The notes below the pieces were generated by a model, which saw only the letters and a program-made list of their open reading frames with translations, was not told the DNA's origin and did no database searches. A stretch of DNA of 10,356 nucleotides from Gallionella sp. (lineage in GTDB: Bacteria > Pseudomonadota > Gammaproteobacteria > Burkholderiales > Gallionellaceae). The stretch spans positions 1 through 10,356 of the forward strand of contig JARCRR010000117.1 in assembly GCA_029850565.1 (NCBI GenBank), given 5' to 3'. The position numbers and the translations under genes are program-made. Each line of letters opens with the position of its first letter. The stretch's first letter is position 1. Below are positions 1 through 5,055 of this stretch, in pieces.

Positions 1-341
1 TCTTCGGGAAGAAGTTGTATTGCGCCAACGCAGTCACGGCCCAGCTTCGCCAGCAGATGGAAGGGATCAATGCCCCCTGTTTGATGACGCATAGCCAGAC
101 GACGGCGAATGGCGTCGTTGTCGGGCAGGAGATTGTCGAAATAGTCGGTAACGACCTGCCCCTGGTAAGGCGCATTGCCCGGCAGGAAGGGCAGCGACAA
201 CGATAAAGGGCGGGCTTGTTCATCCGTTAGCCAATCATCGAAGTAGTGCAGTCGTTCGCCTTGTCGGGTGATCTCCCAGTACCCCACCGGGATGCCGTTC
301 ATCCAGATGTTCAACTTTTGTGTCTTTGAGCGGCGCCCCAT
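1..341 (-). CDS. hipA: HipA-family serine/threonine kinase toxin, N-terminal part (3' end outside window)
   Basis: HipA kinases phosphorylate glutamyl-tRNA synthetase or other translation targets and cause growth arrest, and are neutralised by HipB. The first 113 residues lie in the window. They show the HipA N-terminal subdomain: MGRRSKTQKLNIWMNGIPVG, then ARPLSLSLPFLPGN (the strongly conserved RPLSLSLP block), a FDNLLPDNDAIRRRL block (compare FDNLLPDS in E. coli HipA), and LAKLGRDCVGAIQL, which matches the GRDSVGA segment. The catalytic lobe lies beyond the left edge. The ATG at 341 lies two bases after the hipB stop codon, so the pair is translationally coupled and expression depends on the hipB promoter. 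The family call is firm. The target and whether the toxin is intact cannot be judged from this part. Confidence 0.93.
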   Translation of the reverse strand, partial: MGRRSKTQKLNIWMNGIPVGYWEITRQGERLHYFDDWLTDEQARPLSLSLPFLPGNAPYQGQVVTDYFDNLLPDNDAIRRRLAMRHQTGGIDPFHLLAKLGRDCVGAIQLLPE

Positions 342-343
342 GA

Positions 344-736
344 TTACCAATTTTCCTGTGTGGTGGAAATAATGCGCTCCGGTTTTATAGCCGCTGACGG
401 TTTCTTTTCCTTAATCGTTTCTGTGCCGGCTGGATTGCCGATCTTCTGATTCGAAGGTTTGTAAACAGGAATATTCTCGCCGACGGCATCAGGTGGGATG
501 AGACTCTTGCTCGTGACGGAAGCGGTCTGATCCAGAGAGATTTCAACACCCAATATGCGCAACACCATGAAAAGCCTGTCAAGCGTGGCTGTCGCCGCAT
601 TGGCTTCAAAGTAGGCATAACTTTGCTGAGTGATTCCCAACTTTTCGGCCATGACAGCCTGAGTGAGCCCTCGCGCCTTGCGAAACCCCTTGAGCATTAA
701 GGGCAGCTGGCTGAGGGTCTTAATGGAATAGTTCAC
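344..736 (-). CDS. hipB: HipB-type antitoxin / Xre-family autorepressor
   Basis: Antitoxin and DNA-binding partner of the adjacent HipA. Residues about 12-65 form an HTH_3/Xre helix-turn-helix (LMLKGFRKARGLTQAVMAEK, then LGITQQSYAYFE), followed by the dimerisation segment DRLFMVLRILGVEISL, which closely resembles E. coli HipB. At 130 residues it is longer than the 88-residue E. coli protein. The extra 60 or so residues form a polar, proline- and lysine-rich tail of unknown role, perhaps a degradation or toxin-contacting tail. The start is GTG at 736, chosen because a GGAGG ribosome binding site lies at 742-746, five A residues upstream. The gene ends two bases before hipA. Upstream are three palindromic operators overlapping a promoter, consistent with the usual autorepression by HipB and HipAB. 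Confidence 0.93.
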   Translation of the reverse strand: MNYSIKTLSQLPLMLKGFRKARGLTQAVMAEKLGITQQSYAYFEANAATATLDRLFMVLRILGVEISLDQTASVTSKSLIPPDAVGENIPVYKPSNQKIGNPAGTETIKEKKPSAAIKPERIISTTQENW

Positions 737-778
737 TTTTTCCTCCGTTATGAACTTTGCAAAAATACAAATCGGGGA

Positions 779-851
779 CTGTAAAGATAATTTACAGCCC
801 TGTATTTGTATATTACATTTACATAGTGACGCTTGTAAACAATATTTACAG
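779..851. promoter_or_regulatory. Array of three palindromic HipB operator candidates, 27-bp period
   Basis: Three 19-bp sites share the pattern of a 7-base arm, a 5-base spacer and a 7-base arm. They are CTGTAAA-GATAA-TTTACAG at 779-797 (perfect), TTGTATA-TTACA-TTTACAT at 806-824 (5 of 7 pairs) and TTGTAAA-CAATA-TTTACAG at 833-851 (6 of 7 pairs). Their starts are exactly 27 bp apart. They cover the predicted hipBA promoter. E. coli HipB uses repeated TATCC-N8-GGATA operators, so the half-site here is different but the multi-operator arrangement is the same. That HipB is the binder is inferred from position. Confidence 0.75.
810..839 (-). promoter_or_regulatory. Predicted sigma70-type promoter of hipBA
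   Basis: On the minus strand a TTTACA -35 element (839-834) and a TAATAT -10 element (815-810) are separated by 18 bases. Transcription would begin near 803, giving a leader of about 65 bases before the hipB GTG. The -35 lies within the operator copy at 833-851 and the -10 lies within the copy at 806-824, so a bound repressor would block RNA polymerase. The third operator copy lies just downstream of the start site. The assignment is by eye and has not been tested. Confidence 0.6.
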
Positions 852-942
852 TCTGTGCTTGGTATTTTTTGGAATTATTGGCCGGTTTCGATTTAAACAG
901 CTGGAGTATTTGGGGGGCGGGTTTAATACGCGGTTGATCGAC

Positions 943-974
943 AAAGCCAGCGCAACAACAAATGCGCTGGCTTT
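943..974. repeat. Perfect 12-bp stem-loop, related to the hairpin at 3164-3192
   Basis: The arms AAAGCCAGCGCA (943-954) and TGCGCTGGCTTT (963-974) pair perfectly around an 8-base loop. Only short T runs follow on either strand, so it could be a weak terminator for fic (read right to left) or a dispersed repeat. The stem core CCAGCGCA/TGCGCTGG recurs at 3164-3192, and the sequence just to the right (GAATGGTTGGC) matches GATTGGTTGGC to the right of the second copy. Confidence 0.65.
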
Positions 975-992
975 GAATGGTTGGCTGTCAAA

Positions 993-1052
993 CAGCATCC
1001 ACTATACGGGGGATTGCAGACGAAGGTGTCTAGCGACTCGGGGGCGATTCAA
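993..1052 (+). repeat. Left arm of ~60-bp imperfect inverted repeat enclosing fic
   Basis: Begins CAGCATCCACTATACGG and continues through GCAGACGAAGG, TCTAG and GATTCAA. Compared with the reverse complement of 2835-2894, the first 41 bases agree at 36 positions and the full 60 at about 50, with no gaps. The arms face each other across the fic gene. No transposase is present, and I saw no target-site duplication outside the arms. Confidence 0.75.
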
Positions 1053-1154
1053 ATTCCATCTCTTCCGCAAAGGTCGCCAGACTTGTTGGACACTTCGGAA
1101 TATTGTGAGGATTACTGCGTCCAGGCTGACTGACTCGAAAAAGCCTACCGGCGT

Positions 1155-1169
1155 TCGAAATTTCGTTGC
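1155..1169 (+). repeat. TCGAAATTTCG motif copy downstream of fic
   Basis: TCGAAATTTCGTTGC contains the perfect palindrome CGAAATTTCG. It agrees at 14 of 15 positions with the copy at 2685-2699, which overlaps the fic ribosome binding site region, and it lies in the same orientation just after the fic stop codon. Its role is unknown. Confidence 0.6.
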
Positions 1170-1187
1170 AAAAGGGTCGATCAGGCG

Positions 1188-2678
1188 CTAGATCATCGAA
1201 TTATCGTTATGCTCAGTCTCGCTGCCAAATGCATCCCGAGTTATAGCTTCGATACAGTCAAGAACATCGTTAGGCAGGTGAAAGAACTGCTTGCGCCTGT
1301 TCTCCGAGAGTTTTCCCTGATTGGACTGAATCATGCGAATAAGGGCTGAGATATCCTTGTTCGGCAGGTCGAATTGGGCCCCAATCTGCTGAAAAGCAAT
1401 GTCATAGCCGACGAGCCACGCCAGCTCACGCGGGATTTCCTCCTGCACTGCTTTCTGGATCATGGTATGGAGGAATGTCACCTCGCGATCGAAGTTGATG
1501 TAGCGGCAGCTCCGGCCATTCGCCGCTTCCGTGACGATTGGAGTGATGTCGCCGCGTGTATAGCTCCACAGACGCGTGACTGGTTTGGAGAAGCCAGACA
1601 GCACGGAGAGGTAGTCCGGAATGTTCTTGAGCATCACAGCAGACACCGGCACTACAACCCCGTTCTCTCTTGCGTGTGCTCGGGCCAGGGCATGGTGTAT
1701 CAGGAAGCGGTGCAGCCTGCCGTTGCCATCCATGAATGGATGCAGGTACACGAAGCCAAAGCCACTCGCAGTCGCTTTTAGTAGCGGGTTCCGGCAACGG
1801 GTCCCGTTGATGAAAGCTTCCAATCCCTTCATGGCTATCCGCATGTCATCCGGTGCCGGCGGAAAAAACGTTACGCGCCCCGTGCTATCTTCGAGCCAGT
1901 TCTGCCGGGTTCGATATGAGGCTTCCTGGCTATATACATCGCGAACCACAAGGTTTTGCAGTTCAACCAGCCAATCTTCAGTGACGAGTTCGGTATCGCT
2001 GGCGTGCTGCAGAAGCTGTACGAAGCGCTCCTGCTTATCGGCGTTAGGCGTTTCCCGCTCAATGGCGAAGTTGCTCCTGGTCTCAGACAGGTAAAGGTAG
2101 CTCAGCGCGCGTTCGTACAGTGCAGGGTCAGTGACCGATGCCAAGGCACGGTCAGCTTCGGCAAGCAGGTCTGCGAATGGTGGGGTAGTCGGTACGGATG
2201 CGAGTTGCACGGTCGGACAGAAGTCGCGCGTACCCAGGGCGTTGTCCCGCACCCTGAACTTGGGACTGTTCACAGGCTCATCGGCCACAACATAATGATC
2301 GGCAGGAAATAGGTCGACGTAGCCACCCGTCGATACTGCGTCGACTGGCAGGGATTGACCCGTCAGCCATTCCCACAGGAAACAGATGCGCCGGATGTGT
2401 GCACCGGTTGGCGTGGCCGCGAGCCGTTCTACCAGCTCGTTCGGAGCAAGATGCTCGAACACGGCATCAATTACTTCCAGGTTGACACCCTCGTGCCGTA
2501 GCGCGAACTCAAGATGACCGGTGATACTGTCATCAATGGCAACACCGCGAGGGAAGAGCACTCGCGTCGCTGAGTCAATTCGCTTGTTGACAGCACCGGT
2601 AATCGCGGCTGGGCGTTCGAGCTGGCGAACCTGTAGACCAAGCAGTTGGATTAGGTAGGCGTATCCGACGGGAATCAT
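1188..2678 (-). CDS. fic: Fic-domain protein (predicted AMPylator)
   Basis: Fic enzymes transfer AMP, or occasionally another nucleotide moiety, from ATP to a hydroxyl group on a target protein. The complete catalytic motif HPFMDGNGRLHR is at residues 313-324, fitting HxFx(D/E)GNGRxxR. A segment around residues 198-208 (SETRSNFAIER) resembles the internal autoinhibitory helix of class II Fic proteins, with Glu207 as the candidate inhibitory residue. Arg follows it instead of the usual Gly or Asn. The C-terminal part (IGAQFDLPNKDISALIRMI onwards) is helical and may bind target or DNA. I chose the ATG at 2678, giving 496 residues, because GAGG lies four bases upstream and MIPVGYAYL is a sensible N-terminus. 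An in-frame extension to 2726 lacks such a site. No separate antitoxin gene is adjacent, which fits self-inhibition. The target is unknown. Confidence 0.9.
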   Translation of the reverse strand: MIPVGYAYLIQLLGLQVRQLERPAAITGAVNKRIDSATRVLFPRGVAIDDSITGHLEFALRHEGVNLEVIDAVFEHLAPNELVERLAATPTGAHIRRICFLWEWLTGQSLPVDAVSTGGYVDLFPADHYVVADEPVNSPKFRVRDNALGTRDFCPTVQLASVPTTPPFADLLAEADRALASVTDPALYERALSYLYLSETRSNFAIERETPNADKQERFVQLLQHASDTELVTEDWLVELQNLVVRDVYSQEASYRTRQNWLEDSTGRVTFFPPAPDDMRIAMKGLEAFINGTRCRNPLLKATASGFGFVYLHPFMDGNGRLHRFLIHHALARAHARENGVVVPVSAVMLKNIPDYLSVLSGFSKPVTRLWSYTRGDITPIVTEAANGRSCRYINFDREVTFLHTMIQKAVQEEIPRELAWLVGYDIAFQQIGAQFDLPNKDISALIRMIQSNQGKLSENRRKQFFHLPNDVLDCIEAITRDAFGSETEHNDNSMI

Positions 2679-2684
2679 GCGACC

Positions 2685-2699
2685 TCGAAATTTCGTTAC
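2685..2699 (+). repeat. TCGAAATTTCG motif copy at the fic start
   Basis: TCGAAATTTCGTTAC includes the 10-bp palindrome CGAAATTTCG and lies 7 bases before the fic start codon, touching the ribosome binding site. A binder here would affect fic expression. A partial copy, TCGAAATGTTATC, follows at 2705-2717. Confidence 0.6.
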
Positions 2700-2745
2700 T
2701 CGTATCGAAATGTTATCACAAAGCAAGGCCTTTTCTCTGCATCAT

Positions 2746-2760
2746 TCGAAAATTTGTTAC
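2746..2760 (+). repeat. TCGAAAATTTGTTAC, third motif copy upstream of fic
   Basis: Matches the copy at 2685-2699 at 13 of 15 positions, in the same orientation and 61 bp away. It lies in the presumed fic promoter region, where I could not pick a convincing -35/-10 pair. Confidence 0.5.
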
Positions 2761-2834
2761 TTCGTTGACGAGTAAATAGTATTCCCACTTTATGCCGACT
2801 GCCGCCCAGAATAGCTGTATGGCGAAGTAAAAGC

Positions 2835-2894
2835 TTGAATCACCCCTGATTGACTAGAAACCTTCGTCTGCTATCCGCCATATAGTGGACGCTG
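2835..2894 (-). repeat. Right arm of ~60-bp imperfect inverted repeat enclosing fic
   Basis: Read on the minus strand it begins CAGCGTCCACTATATGG and ends with GATTCAA, mirroring 993-1052. Further inward the two arms keep patchy similarity (for example GGAATATT against GGAATACT), suggesting an older, longer repeat that has decayed. Confidence 0.75.
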
Positions 2895-3163
2895 ACGATA
2901 GAACCTGAATACTTCCGCTTAGGCCGATTAGACGGTCACAAAGCCTCCGGCGAATGGCCGTTCCGTCTCGCTTGATGGATGCCAATCACTGCACAATCTG
3001 ACCTCTATCAGTTAACGGTCGTTCACATAACGACACTACTTGTAATACTTCAGGTAGCTGTTTTCAGTTGAAATCAGTGGCAGGTTTGTGTTCGTAACAG
3101 ATGGTGTGTTTGGTTTCGTAGTGGGTGGCGGAGTTCGTTGGAATCGGCATAAAAAGTGCAACA
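2895..3163. other. Non-coding gap, no gene recognised
   Basis: No open frame with a ribosome binding site or recognisable product. A small stem-loop GTCGTT-CACAT-AACGAC is at 3018-3034. Together with 2679-2894, more than 480 bases to the right of the fic start are non-coding. Open frames on both strands around 3064-3318 cross the hairpin at 3164-3192 and have no translation signals. Confidence 0.6.
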
Positions 3164-3192
3164 AAAACCAGCGCATTTGTTGCGCTGGTTTT
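3164..3192 (-). terminator. Hairpin terminator after the two tiny genes
   Basis: The arms AAAACCAGCGCA (3164-3175) and TGCGCTGGTTTT (3181-3192) pair over 12 bp with a 5-base loop. Read on the minus strand the stem ends in a T run (GGTTTTTGTTG) and a second T run follows, so it looks like an intrinsic terminator 26 bases after the stop codon at 3218. The stem core is shared with 943-974. Confidence 0.7.
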
Positions 3193-3217
3193 GATTGGTT
3201 GGCACTGCAAACTACGA

Positions 3218-3371
3218 TCAGTCCGCAAGACGCAGTGCTTGCGGCACCTTGTTTCGCACATCTGGCGTTACTTCTTTGCCAGTCAAAAAAACATGGTACA
3301 CGTCACAGGCCAGACTAAAATTTGCTGGCCACTTTTTCAAAAAACACTTTCATTTCGACAGATAGCGACAT
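3218..3371 (-). CDS. Tiny gene split by a +1 frame change (18 residues, or 50 if joined)
   Basis: The ATG at 3371 follows a strong AAGGAGA ribosome binding site. The first frame reads MSLSVEMKVFFEKVASKF and stops at TAG (3317-3315). The +1 frame then stays open and protein-like from the same point (SLACDVYHVFLTGKEV, then TPDVRNKVPQALRLAD) to TGA at 3220-3218, followed by a terminator hairpin. The junction is AAA TTT TAG. Removing one T from the run at 3317-3320 gives a single 50-residue protein. This may be a recent frameshift, a sequencing error, or recoding by slippage on UUUU. I do not recognise the protein. It is basic, with a conserved-looking LTGKEVTPDVR segment. It lies 11 bases after the 25-residue gene and probably shares its message. 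Confidence 0.5.
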
Positions 3372-3382
3372 GATGAATCTCC

Positions 3383-3460
3383 TTACAGACCAAGCATCCG
3401 AATGATCGGACGACTAAGGGTGTAACCGGTGATGCAGCAAGCCAAAAATACGACTAACAT
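3383..3460 (-). CDS. 25-residue hydrophobic peptide
   Basis: ATG at 3460, preceded by the ribosome binding site AAGGAGA with seven bases between, and TAA at 3385-3383. The peptide begins MLVVFLACCITGYTL and ends RPIIRMLGL: one hydrophobic stretch of about 14 residues with two adjacent cysteines, then a short basic tail. It could sit in the inner membrane. The next tiny gene begins 11 bases downstream with an equally good site, giving a two-gene unit between the ThiF terminator and the hairpin at 3164-3192. I do not recognise it. Single-helix peptides of this kind can be membrane regulators or small toxins, but nothing here decides between these. Confidence 0.5.
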   Translation of the reverse strand: MLVVFLACCITGYTLSRPIIRMLGL

Positions 3461-3490
3461 AATGATCTCCTTGGGTTAATTGATAAGGAA

Positions 3491-3545
3491 GCCAAAAAGA
3501 GGCTTCACCAAGTCTGCAAAAAACTTGGTGAAGCCCCCTCTTGGC
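3491..3545 (-). terminator. Strong hairpin terminator behind the PRTRC operon
   Basis: A perfect 13-bp stem, GGCTTCACCAAGT (3501-3513) with ACTTGGTGAAGCC (3523-3535), has a 9-base loop. On the minus strand the stem is followed by TCTTTTT. Outer bases also pair (AGAGG with CCTCT, GCCAA with TTGGC), which would make a much longer interrupted stem. A smaller hairpin, ATCCTC-AAAAATC-GAGGAT (3578-3596), lies between it and the ThiF stop codon. Confidence 0.8.
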
Positions 3546-3607
3546 TATTAACCAACAAGGGGATTCATCGTGACCCTATCCTCAAAAATCGAGGATGGGA
3601 CTCGTTG

Positions 3608-4435
3608 CTACCTGTCCTGCGCCACCCTCACCTCTGCGACCTTACTGAGCCGCTTTGGTTTGAGCTTTGCTTCAAACCCAAAACGCTTCCACGTTTCGGG
3701 ATCAATGGCCAGCGGCGTTACACGCCCTGACCTGATATTGACGAATTGGCCGTGATGCGTGAGCTGCCCGTAACGGAACAGTTCCCACAACAAATTGCAT
3801 GCCGCATTCGCCATCGTGTCGTTGATGAACAGGGACTGCTTTTCCAACGCCTCAGCCAAACTACAACTGGGCGTATCGTCCGTATCGTCTAGCGACCCGT
3901 CAATAATGTCTGGATAGAGGTCGGCAACGTGAGGCAAACGATTTTCCCGTTTGTAGCTCGCCCCGAAGACCTCGCCCAATACCACCTGTCCATCATGCTC
4001 ACGATTGCCAATATCCAGGTAGTAGGCTGATGAATACACACTGCGTTTGAGCGCCTTGAGTATCGCTGCCCTGCCCTTCCTGTTATCGACGCAACCGATC
4101 ACGATGTCCGGATTGGAAAACTGCGTATCGTCAGTGACTTTCGCGGCTTCAGCTACCCATCCTGTTTGCATCAACAAGTTGCAGCGGTTGACCAATATTT
4201 CAGCCTTCGACTGCCCGACATCGGAGGGCCAAAAATTCTGCCGCCCCACGTTGGTTTTAGACACCGTGTCTGGATCGATAACAATGACATCCAAACCTGC
4301 CGGATGTCCCAGTTCGACCATAGCGAGGTGCATGTTGGCCAGCCGTCGCAAGACGTGCGAGCCAGTGCCACCCGCTCCGACCAACACCACCTTTACCGCC
4401 CGCGTGAGCAGGCGTGAATCTATGTTATGGATCAT
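3608..4435 (-). CDS. PRTRC system ThiF-family (E1-like) protein
   Basis: Predicted adenylating enzyme that would activate the C-terminal carboxylate of a small ubiquitin-like protein with ATP, as ThiF, MoeB and E1 enzymes do. The sequence shows the nucleotide-binding loop VVLVGAGGTGSHVLRRL (residues 16-32), DPDTVSKTNVGRQNF (54-68, the D-x-D/NxxRQ ATP and Mg site of the family) and GCVDNRKGR (114-122, with the conserved Asp). TPSCS follows (188-192), where Cys191 lies where E1-like proteins often carry their thioester cysteine. No CxxC zinc pairs are evident. At 275 residues it fits the compact PRTRC subfamily. It is the last gene of the operon, 17 bases after protein A, with AAGGAA as its ribosome binding site and a strong terminator downstream. 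Its partner is inferred to be protein C. Confidence 0.9.
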   Translation of the reverse strand: MIHNIDSRLLTRAVKVVLVGAGGTGSHVLRRLANMHLAMVELGHPAGLDVIVIDPDTVSKTNVGRQNFWPSDVGQSKAEILVNRCNLLMQTGWVAEAAKVTDDTQFSNPDIVIGCVDNRKGRAAILKALKRSVYSSAYYLDIGNREHDGQVVLGEVFGASYKRENRLPHVADLYPDIIDGSLDDTDDTPSCSLAEALEKQSLFINDTMANAACNLLWELFRYGQLTHHGQFVNIRSGRVTPLAIDPETWKRFGFEAKLKPKRLSKVAEVRVAQDR

Positions 4436-4452
4436 GTGTTTCCTTCCCGCCC

Positions 4453-5055
4453 TTACGGGCTTTCAAATGGAAATGGCAGAAACACCCCGTTCGCACAGAG
4501 GCGAAAAGATGCTGTCACCTCTGGCTTATCTAAATTTCCAATGACTCCGGCGATTTTTGTCTCGCCTCGGTCATCCTGGTTGTCTTCCCTGGAAAAGAAA
4601 GCATCGTGCAGTCCATGTGAGTGCAGATCCATCACCCTATGTTCGCCCTCCTCCAGTGTGGGCAGGTTGACTTCGATATGATCGGTTCCGACTGAACGCT
4701 CTTCGAGCATCAGCAGCGTCCACGAGTCCGTCCGTTGATTCCAGACACCCCATGCCGCACACTCATTTGGACTACGAACTCTGGCTTGCTCGATGAACTG
4801 AGCGACCATCGCCTTGGGCAGTTTGCCAAAACTGAATCGCAACTCCTCGTAAATCACCCCGTATGGAACCGGGATGCGCAAAGGGAGTGAAACCGGAATG
4901 CGCGCATACAGCCACGCGCGGCAAACTTCCAGCCAGACACCGTTTTCAGCCATCAAAATTCGATTGCCCGGCATGTCCAGTTCTTCCAGTTCAGCGTAGC
5001 GTGGCACCATCACCGTGGGCATCACGCTTTGCAGCGCAACATCACGGCTATCCAT
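4453..5055 (-). CDS. PRTRC system protein A, JAMM/MPN-type peptidase
   Basis: Recognised as PRTRC protein A from its place between protein B and ThiF and from its C-terminal half. That half carries a complete JAMM zinc site: HSH at 145-147, then exactly seven residues, then S155-R-E-D158, matching HxHx7SxxD. JAMM proteases remove ubiquitin or ubiquitin-like proteins, or trim their precursors. Glu118 or Glu119 in LMLEERS may be the upstream catalytic Glu. The N-terminal half (about 1-95) is not recognised. The ATG at 5055 overlaps the end of protein B by 8 bases, a typical coupled arrangement. Zinc binding and activity are inferred from the motif only. Confidence 0.85.
   Translation of the reverse strand: MDSRDVALQSVMPTVMVPRYAELEELDMPGNRILMAENGVWLEVCRAWLYARIPVSLPLRIPVPYGVIYEELRFSFGKLPKAMVAQFIEQARVRSPNECAAWGVWNQRTDSWTLLMLEERSVGTDHIEVNLPTLEEGEHRVMDLHSHGLHDAFFSREDNQDDRGETKIAGVIGNLDKPEVTASFRLCANGVFLPFPFESP

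Larger units (their letters stand above)
852..1187. other. Non-coding gap between hipBA control region and fic
   Basis: No open frame here has a credible ribosome binding site or recognisable protein. A plus-strand open frame from 757 to 1191 exists, but it runs through the hip operators and the hairpin and repeats below, so it is not credible. The gap holds a perfect 12-bp stem-loop (943-974), the left arm of a long inverted repeat (993-1052) and one copy of the TCGAAATTTCG motif (1155-1169). Confidence 0.7.

Noticed and set aside
757..1191. Plus-strand open frame of 144 codons
   Set aside because: It starts inside the hip control region and runs through the operators, a 12-bp hairpin and the left inverted repeat. 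There is no ribosome site and the peptide is unlike any family I know.
2679..2726. N-terminal extension of fic by 16 codons to a start at 2726
   Set aside because: There is no ribosome site there, while GAGG lies four bases before the ATG at 2678. The extension also crosses the palindromic motif at 2685-2699.
993..2894. Classical insertion sequence
   Set aside because: The inverted arms are long and imperfect, no transposase or remnant is found between them, and no flanking direct duplication is visible.
3064..3261. Minus-strand open frame of 65 codons, and plus-strand frames at 3088-3318 and 3125-3373
   Set aside because: They span the terminator hairpin at 3164-3192 or overlap the tiny-gene unit, have no ribosome sites, and give no recognisable protein.
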